Assembly: GCA_049613665.1 (NCBI GenBank)
Contig: JBMZCV010000014.1
Span: 1 to 47,274 of the forward strand
Source: JBMZCV01 sp049613665
GTDB taxonomy: Bacteria; Bacteroidota; Bacteroidia; Chitinophagales; UBA2359
Direction of reading: 5' to 3'
Length of the DNA stretch: 47,274 bases
The notes under the pieces were generated by a model. The model had not been told where the DNA came from. It made no database searches and was given only the letters and a program-made list of their open reading frames with translations. This document shows positions 27,201 through 36,518 of the stretch, one piece after another. The stretch's first letter is position 1. Each line of letters begins with the position of its first letter. A program made the position numbers and the translations under genes.

Positions 27201-27708
27201 TAAAGATACTATTTTCGACAACGATGAGTATATCATGATAGAGGATTTAACTCGCATGGTTTTGAATCCAGATGTGACAGTTCGCTCTCGTGGTGTGATG
27301 GAAAAGTGTAGTTTCTGTGTTCAGCGTATTCAAGAAGGTAAATTGACAGCTAAGAGAGAAGGACGTGCATTGAAAGATGGCGATATTACAACAGCTTGTC
27401 AGCAAGGTTGTCCTGCAAATGCAATTACTTTTGGAGATATGAACGACCCAAAAAGTGAAATTACAGCAGCTTTGAACAATCAAAGAAATTATCGTTTGTT
27501 AGAAGAACTACACGTTTTACCTTCAGTATCTTACTTGACGCAAATCAGAAACCGTGAGCCGTGGAAAGAGGATATTCAACACTCGCAAGGTGGTGGACAT
27601 CATGGACACGATAAAAAAGATGGACACGATAATCATAAAGGACATGACAAGCATGACGATAATCATGGTCATAAAGGACATGGACACGATGATGGTCACG
27701 GACACTAA
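24280..27708 (+). CDS. actB: Alternative complex III subunit ActB, TAT-variant molybdopterin-like/iron-sulfur protein
   Basis: Large periplasmic subunit fusing an inactive molybdopterin-oxidoreductase-like part with an iron-sulfur part. It has 1142 aa. An unusually long leader precedes SRRDFLKVLGFSMGAAAIAA (Arg48-Arg49), an extended Tat signal, and Cys68 in IAASC sits in a lipobox, so it is probably lipid-anchored. Cluster motifs: CTGCNACVVAC (C847), CQHCDNAPCENVCPV (C913), CIGTRYCANNCPF (C945), CSFCVQRIQEG (C1010) and CQQGCPANAI (C1040). Electrons from quinol pass through these clusters to the ActA/ActE hemes. An Ala/Glu/His-rich linker lies near residues 575-615, and the last ~35 residues are a His/Asp/Gly-rich tail (HGHDKKDGHDNHKGHDKHDD and onward) with a possible metal-binding role. 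Confidence 0.95.
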   Translation: MEHKKYWKGFEELSETPEFLKSKHNEFPEELPLLSEMKNVASEEQGSRRDFLKVLGFSMGAAAIAASCEIPIKKAIPYVNKPEEIIPGIATYYASSFVNGSDYCSVLVKTREGRPIKIEGNDLSGITQGGTSARAQASVVGLYDGSRLMSPKKGTAKTTWKAIDAEVKAKLRGLGGKKLVLLTSSILSPSTQAVINDFKQTYNAEQVVYEAISTSGIRVANERSFGKKVVPSYDFKKAEVIVGFDCDFLGTWVSPIEFTKQYVQNRKVSVEHPKMSKHWQFESRVTLAGSKADKRFTIKPSEEGVAVLALHDALKGGGGNKLSNANAQKAITKAALELKQHQGKSLVVSGSNDANVQQVVNAINEMLGNYGKTIDLNAPYRVAQGDDKAMHKLVNDMNAGSIGGLIVYNVNPAYNYFDAAKFKSGLKKVGVTISFNDRIDETAAAGITYLCPDNHYLESWGDVEPKTGYYGLIQPTIAPLFDTRSAEESLLVWANKGGNYYDYVKAFWQKNIFPKQKKHSSFQAFWDSALHDGVFELKNPDKTAMDKLVNMYNTGTTPIIVPLNTTNEEKAKAAATDTQAADHKEEKHADSHDEAAHAEETAAPAAVAPSTNVSAAVSAIKAKAGKANGLQLVMHESVVMGDGRYANNPFLQETPDPMSKVCWDNIIAVSASYAAANGLKEQDVVSLKAGNHTIEGQLICQPGQLSDTVSVALGYGRTNAGSEHCNTGSNTFPFVSFNGDTFNYSVTSGVSLSKVRAGNQYELAQTQTHHSVDDTGVGVNERPLIREAALENYKKDKFAGNSVTKNLLDNKDHLFFTLYGEDDTYGSHKTAFKQGHHWGLSVDLNTCTGCNACVVACNVENNVPIVGKLEVGRAHEMHWMRIDRYYSAEGFGTDEYMKNLEEKPQVTFMPMMCQHCDNAPCENVCPVAATNHSTEGLNQMAYNRCIGTRYCANNCPFKVRRFNWFDYQGADSFYKDTIFDNDEYIMIEDLTRMVLNPDVTVRSRGVMEKCSFCVQRIQEGKLTAKREGRALKDGDITTACQQGCPANAITFGDMNDPKSEITAALNNQRNYRLLEELHVLPSVSYLTQIRNREPWKEDIQHSQGGGHHGHDKKDGHDNHKGHDKHDDNHGHKGHGHDDGHGH

Positions 27709-27864
27709 ACACAAATAAACAAGTAAAAGCTAGATGAAAACGCTGATATTGTGCCGAGTATATTGAAAAATAAAAAAAGGTTCAAGTTTTAGCTACTTCA
27801 TTCAAGCAGTTACTTATCAATAATAAAAAAGTTTCTGTTTTTTAGGAAATAGAAATATATCATA

Positions 27865-27872
27865 TAATTTTG
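27865..27872 (+). promoter_or_regulatory. Possible internal promoter box (TAATTTTG) before actC
   Basis: Fits TAnnTTTG and lies about 70 bp before actC, in the longest gap of the act operon (234 bp). It may be chance in AT-rich DNA. Confidence 0.25.
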
Positions 27873-27942
27873 AAAAATAGATAAGTCTAAAACAATTTTG
27901 AAAATTGTATCTATTTAGCGCTTATTTTTTAAATAAAATCTT

Positions 27943-29445
27943 ATGCAATACGCTTCGCCAATTCGGGAACCGCTAATTACGGGTAGCAAGAGCTATCACG
28001 ACATTACGGAAGATATCAGCAGAGGTGCGGAAGGAAAAATACCTATGGCATGGTTTATCTCTTTGATGATAAGCGGTGCAATAGCATTAATGGGAGTCTT
28101 ACTGATTGCATACACTATCTGGAAAGGTATTGGTGTATGGGGTTTGAACAAAACTGTTGGTTGGGCTTGGGATATTACCAACTTCGTTTGGTGGGTTGGT
28201 ATTGGTCACGCTGGAACTTTGATTTCTGCCATCTTATTATTGTTTAGGCAAAAATGGCGGACAGGAGTAAACCGTGCGGCAGAAGCCATGACAATTTTTG
28301 CCGTAATCTGTGCAGGTATTTATCCTTTGATACACATGGGACGTTTATGGTTAGGTTTTTTCATATTTCCATATCCAAATACAAGGGGTATCTTATGGGT
28401 AAACTTCAACTCACCACTACTTTGGGACGTTTTTGCGATTAGTACCTATTTTACAGTCTCTCTTTTATTCTGGTACACAGGTTTGTTGCCTGATATTGCA
28501 ACACTTCGTGACCGTTCTGCAAAAGGCAGTTGGAGACGCACTATTTATTCTCGCATGAGCTTTGGTTGGAGAGGAACTGCTAAAGAATGGCAAAGATTTG
28601 AGTCTTTAAGCTTAGTTTTGGCTGGTTTGGCTACTCCTTTGGTACTTTCGGTACACTCTATTGTAAGTTTTGACTTTGCAACTTCTGTTATTCCAGGTTG
28701 GCATACGACAATCTTTCCACCTTATTTCGTAGCAGGAGCAATTTTCTCTGGTTTCGCAATGGTATTAACGCTGATGTTAGTAGCTCGCCAAATCATGGGC
28801 TTGAAAGATTACATCACAATGGCTCACATAGAGTCGATGAATAAAGTAATCGTAATGACAGGCTCAATAGTAGGTATTGCCTACATTACAGAGTTTTTCG
28901 TAGCTTGGTATTCTGGAAACGTTTATGAACAATGGGCATTTATTCGAAATCGTGTGGCTGACCCATTCCTTTTTGGACCTATGCTTAATGTAGAACCTGC
29001 ACCATATTGGTGGGCTTATTGGGGAATGATGACTTGTAATGTAATTTCACCTCAGTTCTTTTGGTTCAAAAAAATAAGACGTAATATCTTAGTAACCTTC
29101 ATATTGTCTATCGTTATCAATATCGGAATGTGGTTTGAGCGTTTCGTGATTATCGTAACGTCGTTGCACCGTGACTTTATTCCTTCTAGTTGGGTATATT
29201 ATTCTCCTACTTGGGTCGAAGTCGGTATCTTTGTCGGAACGATGGGTATCTTTATGACGCTGTTTTTAATCTTTGCACGTTTCCTACCAGTAGTAGCAAT
29301 GGCAGAGGTAAAAGCTATTCTAAAAACTTCTGGCGACCAATACTTAGATGCTATTGCTGTGAAAGAACAAAAAGATAGAGAAGCTAAATTTGGTGCAGCA
29401 GCAGGTAGCTTGAGAGGTCAAGTTTACGATAAAGATAGTAAGTAA
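27943..29445 (+). CDS. actC: Alternative complex III subunit ActC (NrfD/PsrC family)
   Basis: Polytopic integral membrane subunit that binds quinol in ACIII. The 500-aa protein has about ten hydrophobic helices, for example WFISLMISGAIALMGVLLIA, FVWWVGIGHAGTLISAILLL, FAVICAGIYPLIHMGRLWLG and FILSIVINIGMWFERFVIIV. The motifs GHAGTLISA, HMGRLW and GMWFERFVII are characteristic of the NrfD-like family. The length agrees with ActC proteins. It follows actB with a 234-bp gap and precedes a truncated Rep-A element. Confidence 0.95.
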   Translation: MQYASPIREPLITGSKSYHDITEDISRGAEGKIPMAWFISLMISGAIALMGVLLIAYTIWKGIGVWGLNKTVGWAWDITNFVWWVGIGHAGTLISAILLLFRQKWRTGVNRAAEAMTIFAVICAGIYPLIHMGRLWLGFFIFPYPNTRGILWVNFNSPLLWDVFAISTYFTVSLLFWYTGLLPDIATLRDRSAKGSWRRTIYSRMSFGWRGTAKEWQRFESLSLVLAGLATPLVLSVHSIVSFDFATSVIPGWHTTIFPPYFVAGAIFSGFAMVLTLMLVARQIMGLKDYITMAHIESMNKVIVMTGSIVGIAYITEFFVAWYSGNVYEQWAFIRNRVADPFLFGPMLNVEPAPYWWAYWGMMTCNVISPQFFWFKKIRRNILVTFILSIVINIGMWFERFVIIVTSLHRDFIPSSWVYYSPTWVEVGIFVGTMGIFMTLFLIFARFLPVVAMAEVKAILKTSGDQYLDAIAVKEQKDREAKFGAAAGSLRGQVYDKDSK

Positions 29446-29517
29446 TAAAAAATAAAAGAGCTAGTTTTTGTTTTGTTCAAAATTAGAAACAGCTCATTTA
29501 AATAAAAAAAGTATTTT

Positions 29518-29545
29518 AGTGCTATTAAATAGCACTTGGCACTTA
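29518..29545 (-). repeat. Rep-A copy H (short end fragment) between actC and actD
   Basis: Reads AGTGCTATTAAATAGCACT, itself a near-perfect palindrome, overlapping the family end AGCACTTGGCACTTA. Only the 'AAGTGCC' end of the element is present, pointing at actD. The two overlapping stems could form alternative RNA hairpins in the operon mRNA. Confidence 0.6.
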
Positions 29546-29572
29546 ATAAATATTTTAAAGCAATAATCAACA

Positions 29573-30166
29573 ATGAAACATACCTATTTGCTCGGTTCTT
29601 ACGATGACGATGATGTATTGCTGAAAGCAACTCGCAAAATTAGAAAAGCAGGCTATCAGATGCACGAGATATTTACACCATTTCCTGTGCATGGAATAGA
29701 AGCTGCGATGGGTTTGCAAGAAACACGCTTACATACAACTGGTTTTGTATTTGGTGCGACAGGAACTTTGTTTGCACTAACAGCAATGAGTTATATAGGA
29801 GCGGTTGATTGGCCAGTCATAGTAGGTGGAAAGCCATATTTTAACTTTCCTGCATTTGGGCCAATTACCTTTGAGCTAACCGTACTTTTTGCTTCGGTAG
29901 GAATGGTAATCGTTTTTTATTTGCGAAATGGATTTTCTATTTTTAGAGATAAAGAAATAATAGACGATCGCATTACTGACGACCGCTTTGTAATGGCTTT
30001 TTGTAAAAAACAATATCAGTCAGACGAAGATGTTGCAGCTATCAGCAGCTTGTTGAAATCAACGGGAGCGGTAGAAATTAAAGAAGTTGAATTGGAAAGC
30101 GAAATAACGCCAAATTTATTTACATCTGGTGAAGATGCTCATATAGAAGAAGCACATCATCACTAA
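29573..30166 (+). CDS. actD: Alternative complex III subunit ActD (DUF3341)
   Basis: Small membrane subunit of ACIII, 197 aa, of the DUF3341 family. The N-terminal soluble part (YLLGSYDDDDVLLKATRKIR ... GYQMHEIFTPFPVHGIEAAM) is characteristic. Two transmembrane segments follow (TTGFVFGATGTLFALTAMSY and PITFELTVLFASVGMVIVFY). The C-terminus extends into a tail ending HIEEAHHH, another histidine-rich end like those on ActB, CoxA and the subunit IV protein. It probably stabilises the complex next to ActC/ActF; no cofactor motif is present. Confidence 0.93.
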   Translation: MKHTYLLGSYDDDDVLLKATRKIRKAGYQMHEIFTPFPVHGIEAAMGLQETRLHTTGFVFGATGTLFALTAMSYIGAVDWPVIVGGKPYFNFPAFGPITFELTVLFASVGMVIVFYLRNGFSIFRDKEIIDDRITDDRFVMAFCKKQYQSDEDVAAISSLLKSTGAVEIKEVELESEITPNLFTSGEDAHIEEAHHH

Positions 30167-30248
30167 AAATAAGGTAATATCTTTATTTTTTTTGATTAGA
30201 AAAGAAATAAAATTCAACTAGAGCCAACAGAAAATAACTAAGTAAGCA

Positions 30249-31019
30249 ATGTATAGCAATAAAAAACATACCATCATTATACTTCTGACTATTGCCGTTT
30301 ATTTTATGGCTTGTCAGGCAGGCGGCGAGTTTACAGGGCGAGAATATATGCCAGATATGGCACATTCAGTAGCTTATGAACCTTATACGCCTAGTCGTCC
30401 TTTGCTTATCAATGGCGATACGGTTAATTTATTCGCCGATGGAATGTCGGCAAGAAAGCCAGTAGCTGGTACGATAGCAAGAGGTAATGTACCTTACCAT
30501 TTTGAAAATACAAATGAAGACTATGAGCGAGCTGGCCGTGAGTTGGTTAATCCTTATGGACAAGAACATCTAAAGGCTTTGGCAACTGATAAAAAAGCTT
30601 TAGACAAATTCTTGGCAGCAGGCAAAATATCTTACAATACATATTGTGCTGTTTGTCATGGCGACAAAGGAAAAGCAAATGGTACTATCGTAGAAAGCGG
30701 AGCATATCCACCACCACCTTCTTATTTCAGAGATGACATTATGCAGCTCTCGGAAGGTAAAATGTTTCACTCTGTTCATTATGGCAAAAACTTGATGGGT
30801 TCTTATGCTTCACAATTAACGAAAAAAGAACGTTGGGAAGTAATATGCTACATTCGTCAAATGCAAGCAAAAGAAATTGCTAAAAATTTGAAGGTAGATG
30901 AAGCGACAGCTTTAAAAATGATTTCAGGTAAAAATAATACCTATAATCCAAATGCTGCACCTGCTGCTACCGAAGAACCAGCAACAACAGAAGAAACCAA
31001 AACGGAAGGCGAAGGTTAA
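30249..31019 (+). CDS. actE: Alternative complex III subunit ActE, monoheme cytochrome c lipoprotein
   Basis: Monoheme cytochrome c of ACIII that can pass electrons to the oxidase or a soluble carrier. The 256-aa protein starts with a lipoprotein signal (TIIILLTIAVYFMAC, Cys22 as the lipid-modified residue), then an arm (GREYMPDMAHSVAYEPYTPS), and a cytochrome domain with CAVCHGDKGKANG (heme site 133-137). The heme domain ends with a Met context (GSYASQLTKKERWEVICYIR) typical of cytochrome c folds. The C-terminal tail is Ala/Thr/Glu-rich and low in complexity. The start codon at 30249 fits the signal peptide. Confidence 0.94.
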   Translation: MYSNKKHTIIILLTIAVYFMACQAGGEFTGREYMPDMAHSVAYEPYTPSRPLLINGDTVNLFADGMSARKPVAGTIARGNVPYHFENTNEDYERAGRELVNPYGQEHLKALATDKKALDKFLAAGKISYNTYCAVCHGDKGKANGTIVESGAYPPPPSYFRDDIMQLSEGKMFHSVHYGKNLMGSYASQLTKKERWEVICYIRQMQAKEIAKNLKVDEATALKMISGKNNTYNPNAAPAATEEPATTEETKTEGEG

Positions 31020-31108
31020 GCCGTAGTTTTTTTCAAAAATGCGTATTTGTTTTTACGCAATGAGTTCAATATTAAAAAAATAACCTAAACAGGTAAAAAT
31101 ATAAAGTG

Positions 31109-32296
31109 ATGAGCGAAATGTTTAGCTTTACTAACAAAGAAAAGAAATTTAGCTTTATTCTTTTAGGAGTAGGTATGTTGCTTGCCGCCATTGGTCTATT
31201 CACCAACTTAGATAATCCAACAAGATTATGGACAGGATTGATGTACAATCATCTGTTCTTTATGATAATCGGCTTAGTTGCAGCCTTTTTTGTAGCTTCG
31301 CAAACGATAGGTTATAATGGTTGGTATGTCTTAATCAAAAGAATTCCAGAAGCGATGATGATGTATGTGCCTTTTATGGCCATACCGATGTTTGTGATAT
31401 TATTCTTTGGCTTTGACCATATCTATCACTGGGGAGACCCCGCAGTTGTGGCACATGATAAATTATTGCAAGGAAAAGCACCTTACTTAAATGCACCTTT
31501 CTTTTTTGGTCGTGCGATTGCTTATTTAGCATTATGGAGTGGCTTAATTTTTCTTTTGCGTAAAAATTCAGTTTCAACAGATACAAATCCAGACTTAAAA
31601 ATATATACACGAAGTAAACACATTTCAGCTTTATTTATTTTAGTATTTGCTGTTACAAGTTCAACTTACTCTTGGGATTGGTTAATGTCTATTCAACCAC
31701 ACTGGTACAGTACATTGTGGGGTTGGTATTGCTTCATTAGCGTATTCGTAACCTGTATGAGTATTGTATATTTGGTAGTGCGTTATTTGCAAAGTCAAGG
31801 TTATTTGAAAGATGTAAATCAAGAACACTACCACGATTTAGGTAAATATATGTTTGCGTTTAGTGTAGCTTGGGCATATTTGTTTTACTCTCAATTTATG
31901 TTGATTTGGTATGCTAATATTCCAGAGGAAACAGCATATTTCAAATTGAGAATTGATGAATATCCTGTTGTAATGTATCTTTGCATCGTTATCAACTTCA
32001 TTTTACCATTTTTCTTATTGATTACAACACCTGCAAAACGTCGTGGAAACATTATGATTGTTGCAGCTATTTTAATCATTATCGGTCACTGGTTAGACTT
32101 CTTTCAAATGAGTGTTCCTGGTGCTTTAGAAAGTATGCACGCAGAACATATTGGTTTCGTAGGTTTTTATGAAATAGGTTTAGGCTTAATGTACGCAGGA
32201 CTTTTCATATTCCTATTATTTAGAAATCTTGCTACGGCACAATTAGTACAAGAAAATCACCCATTTGCGAAAGAAAGTGTGGTGCATCATACATAA
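31109..32296 (+). CDS. actF: Alternative complex III subunit ActF (quinol:cytochrome c oxidoreductase membrane subunit)
   Basis: Integral membrane subunit related to ActC, with about ten helices (SFILLGVGMLLAAIGLF, MIIGLVAAFFVASQTIGY, PFMAIPMFVILFFGFDHIYH, LFILVFAVTSSTYSWDWLMS, WAYLFYSQFMLIWYANIPEE, IGLGLMYAGLFIFLLF). Motifs TYSWDWLMSIQPHWYSTLWG and FAFSVAWAYLFYSQFMLIWY identify the ActF family. The frame opens with GTG at 31106, but I choose the ATG three bases later (395 aa), MSEMFSFTNKEKKF. It is the last act gene; coxB follows 184 bp on, consistent with the physical ACIII-aa3 supercomplex known in Flavobacterium johnsoniae. Confidence 0.95.
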   Translation: MSEMFSFTNKEKKFSFILLGVGMLLAAIGLFTNLDNPTRLWTGLMYNHLFFMIIGLVAAFFVASQTIGYNGWYVLIKRIPEAMMMYVPFMAIPMFVILFFGFDHIYHWGDPAVVAHDKLLQGKAPYLNAPFFFGRAIAYLALWSGLIFLLRKNSVSTDTNPDLKIYTRSKHISALFILVFAVTSSTYSWDWLMSIQPHWYSTLWGWYCFISVFVTCMSIVYLVVRYLQSQGYLKDVNQEHYHDLGKYMFAFSVAWAYLFYSQFMLIWYANIPEETAYFKLRIDEYPVVMYLCIVINFILPFFLLITTPAKRRGNIMIVAAILIIIGHWLDFFQMSVPGALESMHAEHIGFVGFYEIGLGLMYAGLFIFLLFRNLATAQLVQENHPFAKESVVHHT

Positions 32297-32480
32297 AAAA
32301 AACTTTGTAGATATTAAGTCTAATTACGTTTGAGTTTTTTCAAAATATTAGATAAACAAAAATAAAAATATTTTGTTGAATCTACAAAACAAGCACTTTA
32401 TTATCAAGTAAAGTGTACTCATTTAAAAAATCAACGCTATTTTGCGTTCGAGATAAATCGTTAAGTATAAGTAATTTATC

Positions 32481-33554
32481 ATGACAACGACACTACTAGG
32501 ATTAATTACGATATTTCTGGTTTTGATTATTTTATTTCAAATAGCCAATGCCAATGAAATGTTAGCATCACTAAAAAGCCGTGATGCCGAATTAGAGGTA
32601 TCTGAAAGAACGAACCGTTTACATGGTTTGGGCTTCCTAATATTTCTTGTTGTGGGAATGGCAGGAGCATTTTGGTCTGCTTGGTATTATCAAGATTTCT
32701 ATTTGCCTTATCCTTCTTCAGAACATGGAGCTTGGTTGAGAAGTATGTTTCAGTGGACTTTAGTGGCTACTGTACCTGTTTTTGTGGCAACACATGTTGC
32801 TTTGTTTTGGTTTGCTTTTAAATATAAGGGAGAAAAAAAACGTATTGGTTATTTCTTTCCTGAAAGCCATAAGCTAGAGTTTTTGTGGACAGTTATTCCT
32901 TCAATAGTATTAATTCTATTGGTATTCGAAGGTTTGAGAAATTGGTATAAAATCACAGGGCCAGCACCAGATAATGCAATTATTATTGAAGCTACTGCAA
33001 AACAGTTTCAATGGGACTTTAGATATTCAGGCAAAGATAATCACTTGGGTACTAAAACAGTGAAACTCATTGGAGGCGACAACTCAATGGGGCAAGTATG
33101 GACAGACAAACATAATCACGATGATTTTATTACGTCTGAATTACATATTCCTCTTGGACAACCTGTTTTAATGAAAATTAATTCTATTGATGTATTACAT
33201 GGTTTTTATTTGCCGCATTTTCGTGTAAAAATGGATGCTGTTCCAGGTATTCCAACACAGTTTTGGTTTACGCCAACAAAATCAACACAGCAAATGCGAG
33301 ACGAACTTGGCGACCCAGAATTTAATTATGAGTTAGCTTGTGCTGAGTTATGTGGCCAGGCACACTATAATATGCGAAGAGTTGTTGTTGTTGATGAACC
33401 TGCTGACTTTAAAAAATGGTTTAATGAACAAGAGCCAACTTTCAAAGCTTTGCAAGGTGAAGTCGGACAGCTAAATGACTTAGAAGACTCAAAAGGACAA
33501 GCGTATAACGAAGATATAGACGAAGAAAAATCGACAACAAAATCAACATTATAG
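32481..33554 (+). CDS. coxB: Cytochrome c oxidase subunit II
   Basis: Receives electrons from cytochrome c or ACIII at its CuA centre and passes them to subunit I. The 357-aa protein has an N-terminal hydrophobic segment (LLGLITIFLVLIILFQIANA), two further membrane helices (LGFLIFLVVGMAGAFWSAWY and FLWTVIPSIVLILLVF) and a periplasmic cupredoxin domain. CuA ligands are all present: His240 in DVLHGFYLPHF, and CAELCGQAHYNM with Cys287, Glu289, Cys291, His295 and Met298. No fused cytochrome c domain is seen. The extra N-terminal helix is common in Bacteroidota CoxB. Confidence 0.96.
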   Translation: MTTTLLGLITIFLVLIILFQIANANEMLASLKSRDAELEVSERTNRLHGLGFLIFLVVGMAGAFWSAWYYQDFYLPYPSSEHGAWLRSMFQWTLVATVPVFVATHVALFWFAFKYKGEKKRIGYFFPESHKLEFLWTVIPSIVLILLVFEGLRNWYKITGPAPDNAIIIEATAKQFQWDFRYSGKDNHLGTKTVKLIGGDNSMGQVWTDKHNHDDFITSELHIPLGQPVLMKINSIDVLHGFYLPHFRVKMDAVPGIPTQFWFTPTKSTQQMRDELGDPEFNYELACAELCGQAHYNMRRVVVVDEPADFKKWFNEQEPTFKALQGEVGQLNDLEDSKGQAYNEDIDEEKSTTKSTL

Positions 33555-33622
33555 GCCAGCGATTGTTTTGTATAACTACAAGGAATCACTAAATCTTATG
33601 TTTAATAATCAATAAAAACATT

Positions 33623-35464
33623 ATGGCTAGTATAGATATAAAATTAGACCATGAAGTCGGACATGGCCACGACCATGGACACGAACATCATCACGAGGAA
33701 ACATTTATTTCAAAATATATTTTCAGTCAAGACCATAAAATGATTGCAAAACAATTCTTGGTAACAGGAATTTTGTGGGCTTTCATTGGGGTATTGTTTT
33801 CGGTACTTTTCCGTTTACAATTGGCTTGGCCAGACGAATCATTTCCTATATTAGAAGCTATTTTAGGTGATTGGGCTGAAGGTGGCAAACTGAAACCTAC
33901 GGCATACTATTCACTTGTAACAATGCACGGTACGATTATGGTATTCTTCGTACTCACGGCTGGACTTAGTGGAACTTTCAGTAACTTACTTATTCCACTA
34001 CAAATAGGTGCTAGAGATATGGCTTCGCCTTTCCTCAACATGTTATCATATTGGTTTTTTGTTTTGGCTGGTTTCATTATGTTTTGGTCTTTATTTGTAG
34101 AAAATGGCCCTGCTGGCGGTGGTTGGACAGCATACCCACCATTGAGTGCTTTGCCAGAGGCTGACCCAGGTGCAAGAGAAGGTATGACTTTATGGTTGGT
34201 CAGCATGACTTTCTTTATTGTATCTTCGCTATTAGGTGGTTTGAATTATATCACAACTATCCTAAATATGCGTACTAAAGGTATGACAATGATGCGTATG
34301 CCACTCACAATTTGGGCATTTTTCTTTACAGCTATCTTAGGTGTATTGTCTTTTCCTGTATTGTTATCTGGTTGTGTGTTGCTGATTTTTGATAGACATT
34401 TAGGCACAAACTTCTACTTATCTGACATCTTTATCGCTGGCGAACCGCTTACAAATGCAGCAGGCGAATTATTGCAAGGTGGTAGCCCAATTTTGTTTCA
34501 ACACTTATTTTGGTTCTTAGGACACCCAGAAGTATATATCGTTATCTTGCCTGCAATGGGCATGGTATCACATGTTTTGGCAACCAACTGTCGTAAACCG
34601 ATTTTTGGCTACAAAGCAATGGTTCTTTCTATTTTGGCAATTACAATTTTAGCCTTCTTAGTTTGGGCTCACCATATGTTCATCTCTGGAATGAATCCTT
34701 TTGTCGGTTCTATTTTCGTATTGTTCACATTGTTGATTGCAGTACCTTCCGCCGTAAAAGTATTTAACTGGATAACGACAATTTGGCGAGGAAATATTGT
34801 TTATACACCAGCCACATTGTTTTCAATTGGTTTTGTATCTTTATTTATCTCTGGTGGTTTAACAGGTATCTATTTAGGAAACTCTGCACTAGACATCACT
34901 TTTCACGACAATTATTTCGTGATTGCTCACTTCCATATTGTAATGGGACTTGCGGCTGGTTTTGGTCTATTTGTAGGTGTTTATCATTGGTTTCCTAAGT
35001 TGTTTGCAGGGCGTATGATGAATAATACATTAGGCTATATGCACTTTTGGATAACCTTTGTAGGTAGCTATTGCATTTTCTGGCCAATGCACTATTTAGG
35101 AATGACAGGCGTACCTCGTCGTTATTTCACTTTCAACGAGTTTGAGTTTGCAAGCACTTATGCTGATTTAAATATATTTATATCAACAGCAGCAATTATC
35201 GTTTTCTTTGCTCAATTCCTATTTGTATTCAATTTCTTTTATAGTGCTTTCTACGGCCGTAAAATGACAACTGAAAATCCTTACAAATCAAATAGCTTAG
35301 AGTGGACAACACCAATTGCTCCTGGACACGGAAATTGGCCTGGTGCTATTCCTGCTGTTTATCGTGGTGCTTACGAATACGGAAAAGATGGTCACGATTT
35401 TATTCCACAAGTCATCACTGATGCTGATGTAAAACAACGAGAAAAATTTTTGAAAAGCAGATAA
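33623..35464 (+). CDS. coxA: Cytochrome c oxidase subunit I, aa3-type, A1 family
   Basis: Catalytic subunit that reduces O2 to water and pumps protons. The 613-aa protein has about twelve membrane helices. Metal ligands in context: low-spin heme His102 (TMHGTIMVF) and His438; CuB His301 (GHPEVY, with cross-linked Tyr305) and His350-His351 (WAHHMF); heme a3 His436 (VIAHFHIVMG). The glutamate in GHPEVY marks the A1 class. A His-rich N-terminal extension (GHGHDHGHEHHHEE) precedes the first helix. It follows coxB by 68 bp. Confidence 0.97.
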   Translation: MASIDIKLDHEVGHGHDHGHEHHHEETFISKYIFSQDHKMIAKQFLVTGILWAFIGVLFSVLFRLQLAWPDESFPILEAILGDWAEGGKLKPTAYYSLVTMHGTIMVFFVLTAGLSGTFSNLLIPLQIGARDMASPFLNMLSYWFFVLAGFIMFWSLFVENGPAGGGWTAYPPLSALPEADPGAREGMTLWLVSMTFFIVSSLLGGLNYITTILNMRTKGMTMMRMPLTIWAFFFTAILGVLSFPVLLSGCVLLIFDRHLGTNFYLSDIFIAGEPLTNAAGELLQGGSPILFQHLFWFLGHPEVYIVILPAMGMVSHVLATNCRKPIFGYKAMVLSILAITILAFLVWAHHMFISGMNPFVGSIFVLFTLLIAVPSAVKVFNWITTIWRGNIVYTPATLFSIGFVSLFISGGLTGIYLGNSALDITFHDNYFVIAHFHIVMGLAAGFGLFVGVYHWFPKLFAGRMMNNTLGYMHFWITFVGSYCIFWPMHYLGMTGVPRRYFTFNEFEFASTYADLNIFISTAAIIVFFAQFLFVFNFFYSAFYGRKMTTENPYKSNSLEWTTPIAPGHGNWPGAIPAVYRGAYEYGKDGHDFIPQVITDADVKQREKFLKSR

Positions 35465-35569
35465 AACTTTCTGATAAATAAGTTTAGAACAAAATTATAA
35501 TAAGATTCCTTGTTTTAAACTTATTTATTCTAAAAAGAAAATATCAATGCTTCAATTTGATAATAAAAA

Positions 35570-36481
35570 ATGGAAACATTAGAGAAAATTCAACATCAAA
35601 ACTTTTTAACATATCTAGTAGCAAAGCTAAAAGATTATGCGATATTAGTAAAAGTAAGGTTAAACTTGACAGTTGTTTTTTCTTCTGCAATGGGCTATTT
35701 ATTAGCCGTAGGAGCTGATGATTTCTTACTTTCTCTAATCTTTTTGAGTATTGCAGGTTTTTGTGTAACATCATCAGCCAATGCACTCAACCAAATTATT
35801 GAGAAGGACTACGACAAGTTAATGAAACGAACTGCTAACCGCCCATTGGCAACAGGCCGAATGGGAATTACGGAGGCTTTATTAGTAGCAGGAATTTTAG
35901 GAGTAGGAGGCATTTTATTACTATGGTATATGTTCAATGATTTGGCCGCTCTTATCGGAGCAGTTTCTTTATTGAGTTATGCTTTCATTTATACCCCTTT
36001 AAAACGAATACATCCTATTGCGGTATTTGTCGGAGCTATTCCTGGTGCTTTACCTCCAATGATTGGATGGGTGGCAGCAACAGGAGTTATGAGTATAGAA
36101 GCTTATACTTTATTCGCAATACAGTTTTTGTGGCAATTTCCGCATTTCTGGGCGATAGCTTGGCTTGGTGCAGATGAATATGCAAAAGCAGGTTACAAAT
36201 TGCAGCCCGTTTCAGAAACTAGAAGCCAAAAAGCGACTATACACATTATCGTTTATATTCTATTTTTGATAATCGTAACATTAACACCTGTTTTGTTCCA
36301 AATGTTGAGCATATACTTTACAGGAGTAGCCTTATTATTAGGCGTGTTCTTTTTATATTATGGAATAAATCTGTTTAAAAAATGTGATAATAAAGCAGCT
36401 TTACATTTAATGTTAGCATCAGTTATTTATTTGCCACTTTTACAGATTTTAATGGTAGTAGATAGATGGTTTTTGCTGTAA
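35570..36481 (+). CDS. ctaB: Protoheme IX farnesyltransferase (heme O synthase)
   Basis: Attaches a farnesyl group to heme B to make heme O, the precursor of heme A for the aa3 oxidase. The 303-aa membrane protein of the UbiA superfamily carries NALNQIIEKDYDKLMKRTANR followed by PLATGRM, the Asp-rich prenyl-diphosphate site of this family, and FIYTPLKRIHPIAVFVGAIP with GALPPMIGW. About eight to nine helices are expected. It lies within the cox cluster between coxA and the first coxIII-like gene. Heme A synthase (ctaA) is not in the window. Rep-A copy I follows the stop codon. Confidence 0.95.
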   Translation: METLEKIQHQNFLTYLVAKLKDYAILVKVRLNLTVVFSSAMGYLLAVGADDFLLSLIFLSIAGFCVTSSANALNQIIEKDYDKLMKRTANRPLATGRMGITEALLVAGILGVGGILLLWYMFNDLAALIGAVSLLSYAFIYTPLKRIHPIAVFVGAIPGALPPMIGWVAATGVMSIEAYTLFAIQFLWQFPHFWAIAWLGADEYAKAGYKLQPVSETRSQKATIHIIVYILFLIIVTLTPVLFQMLSIYFTGVALLLGVFFLYYGINLFKKCDNKAALHLMLASVIYLPLLQILMVVDRWFLL

Positions 36482-36518
36482 CCAAACAACAAAATAGCTA
36501 TATTGCGACCTGTTTTAC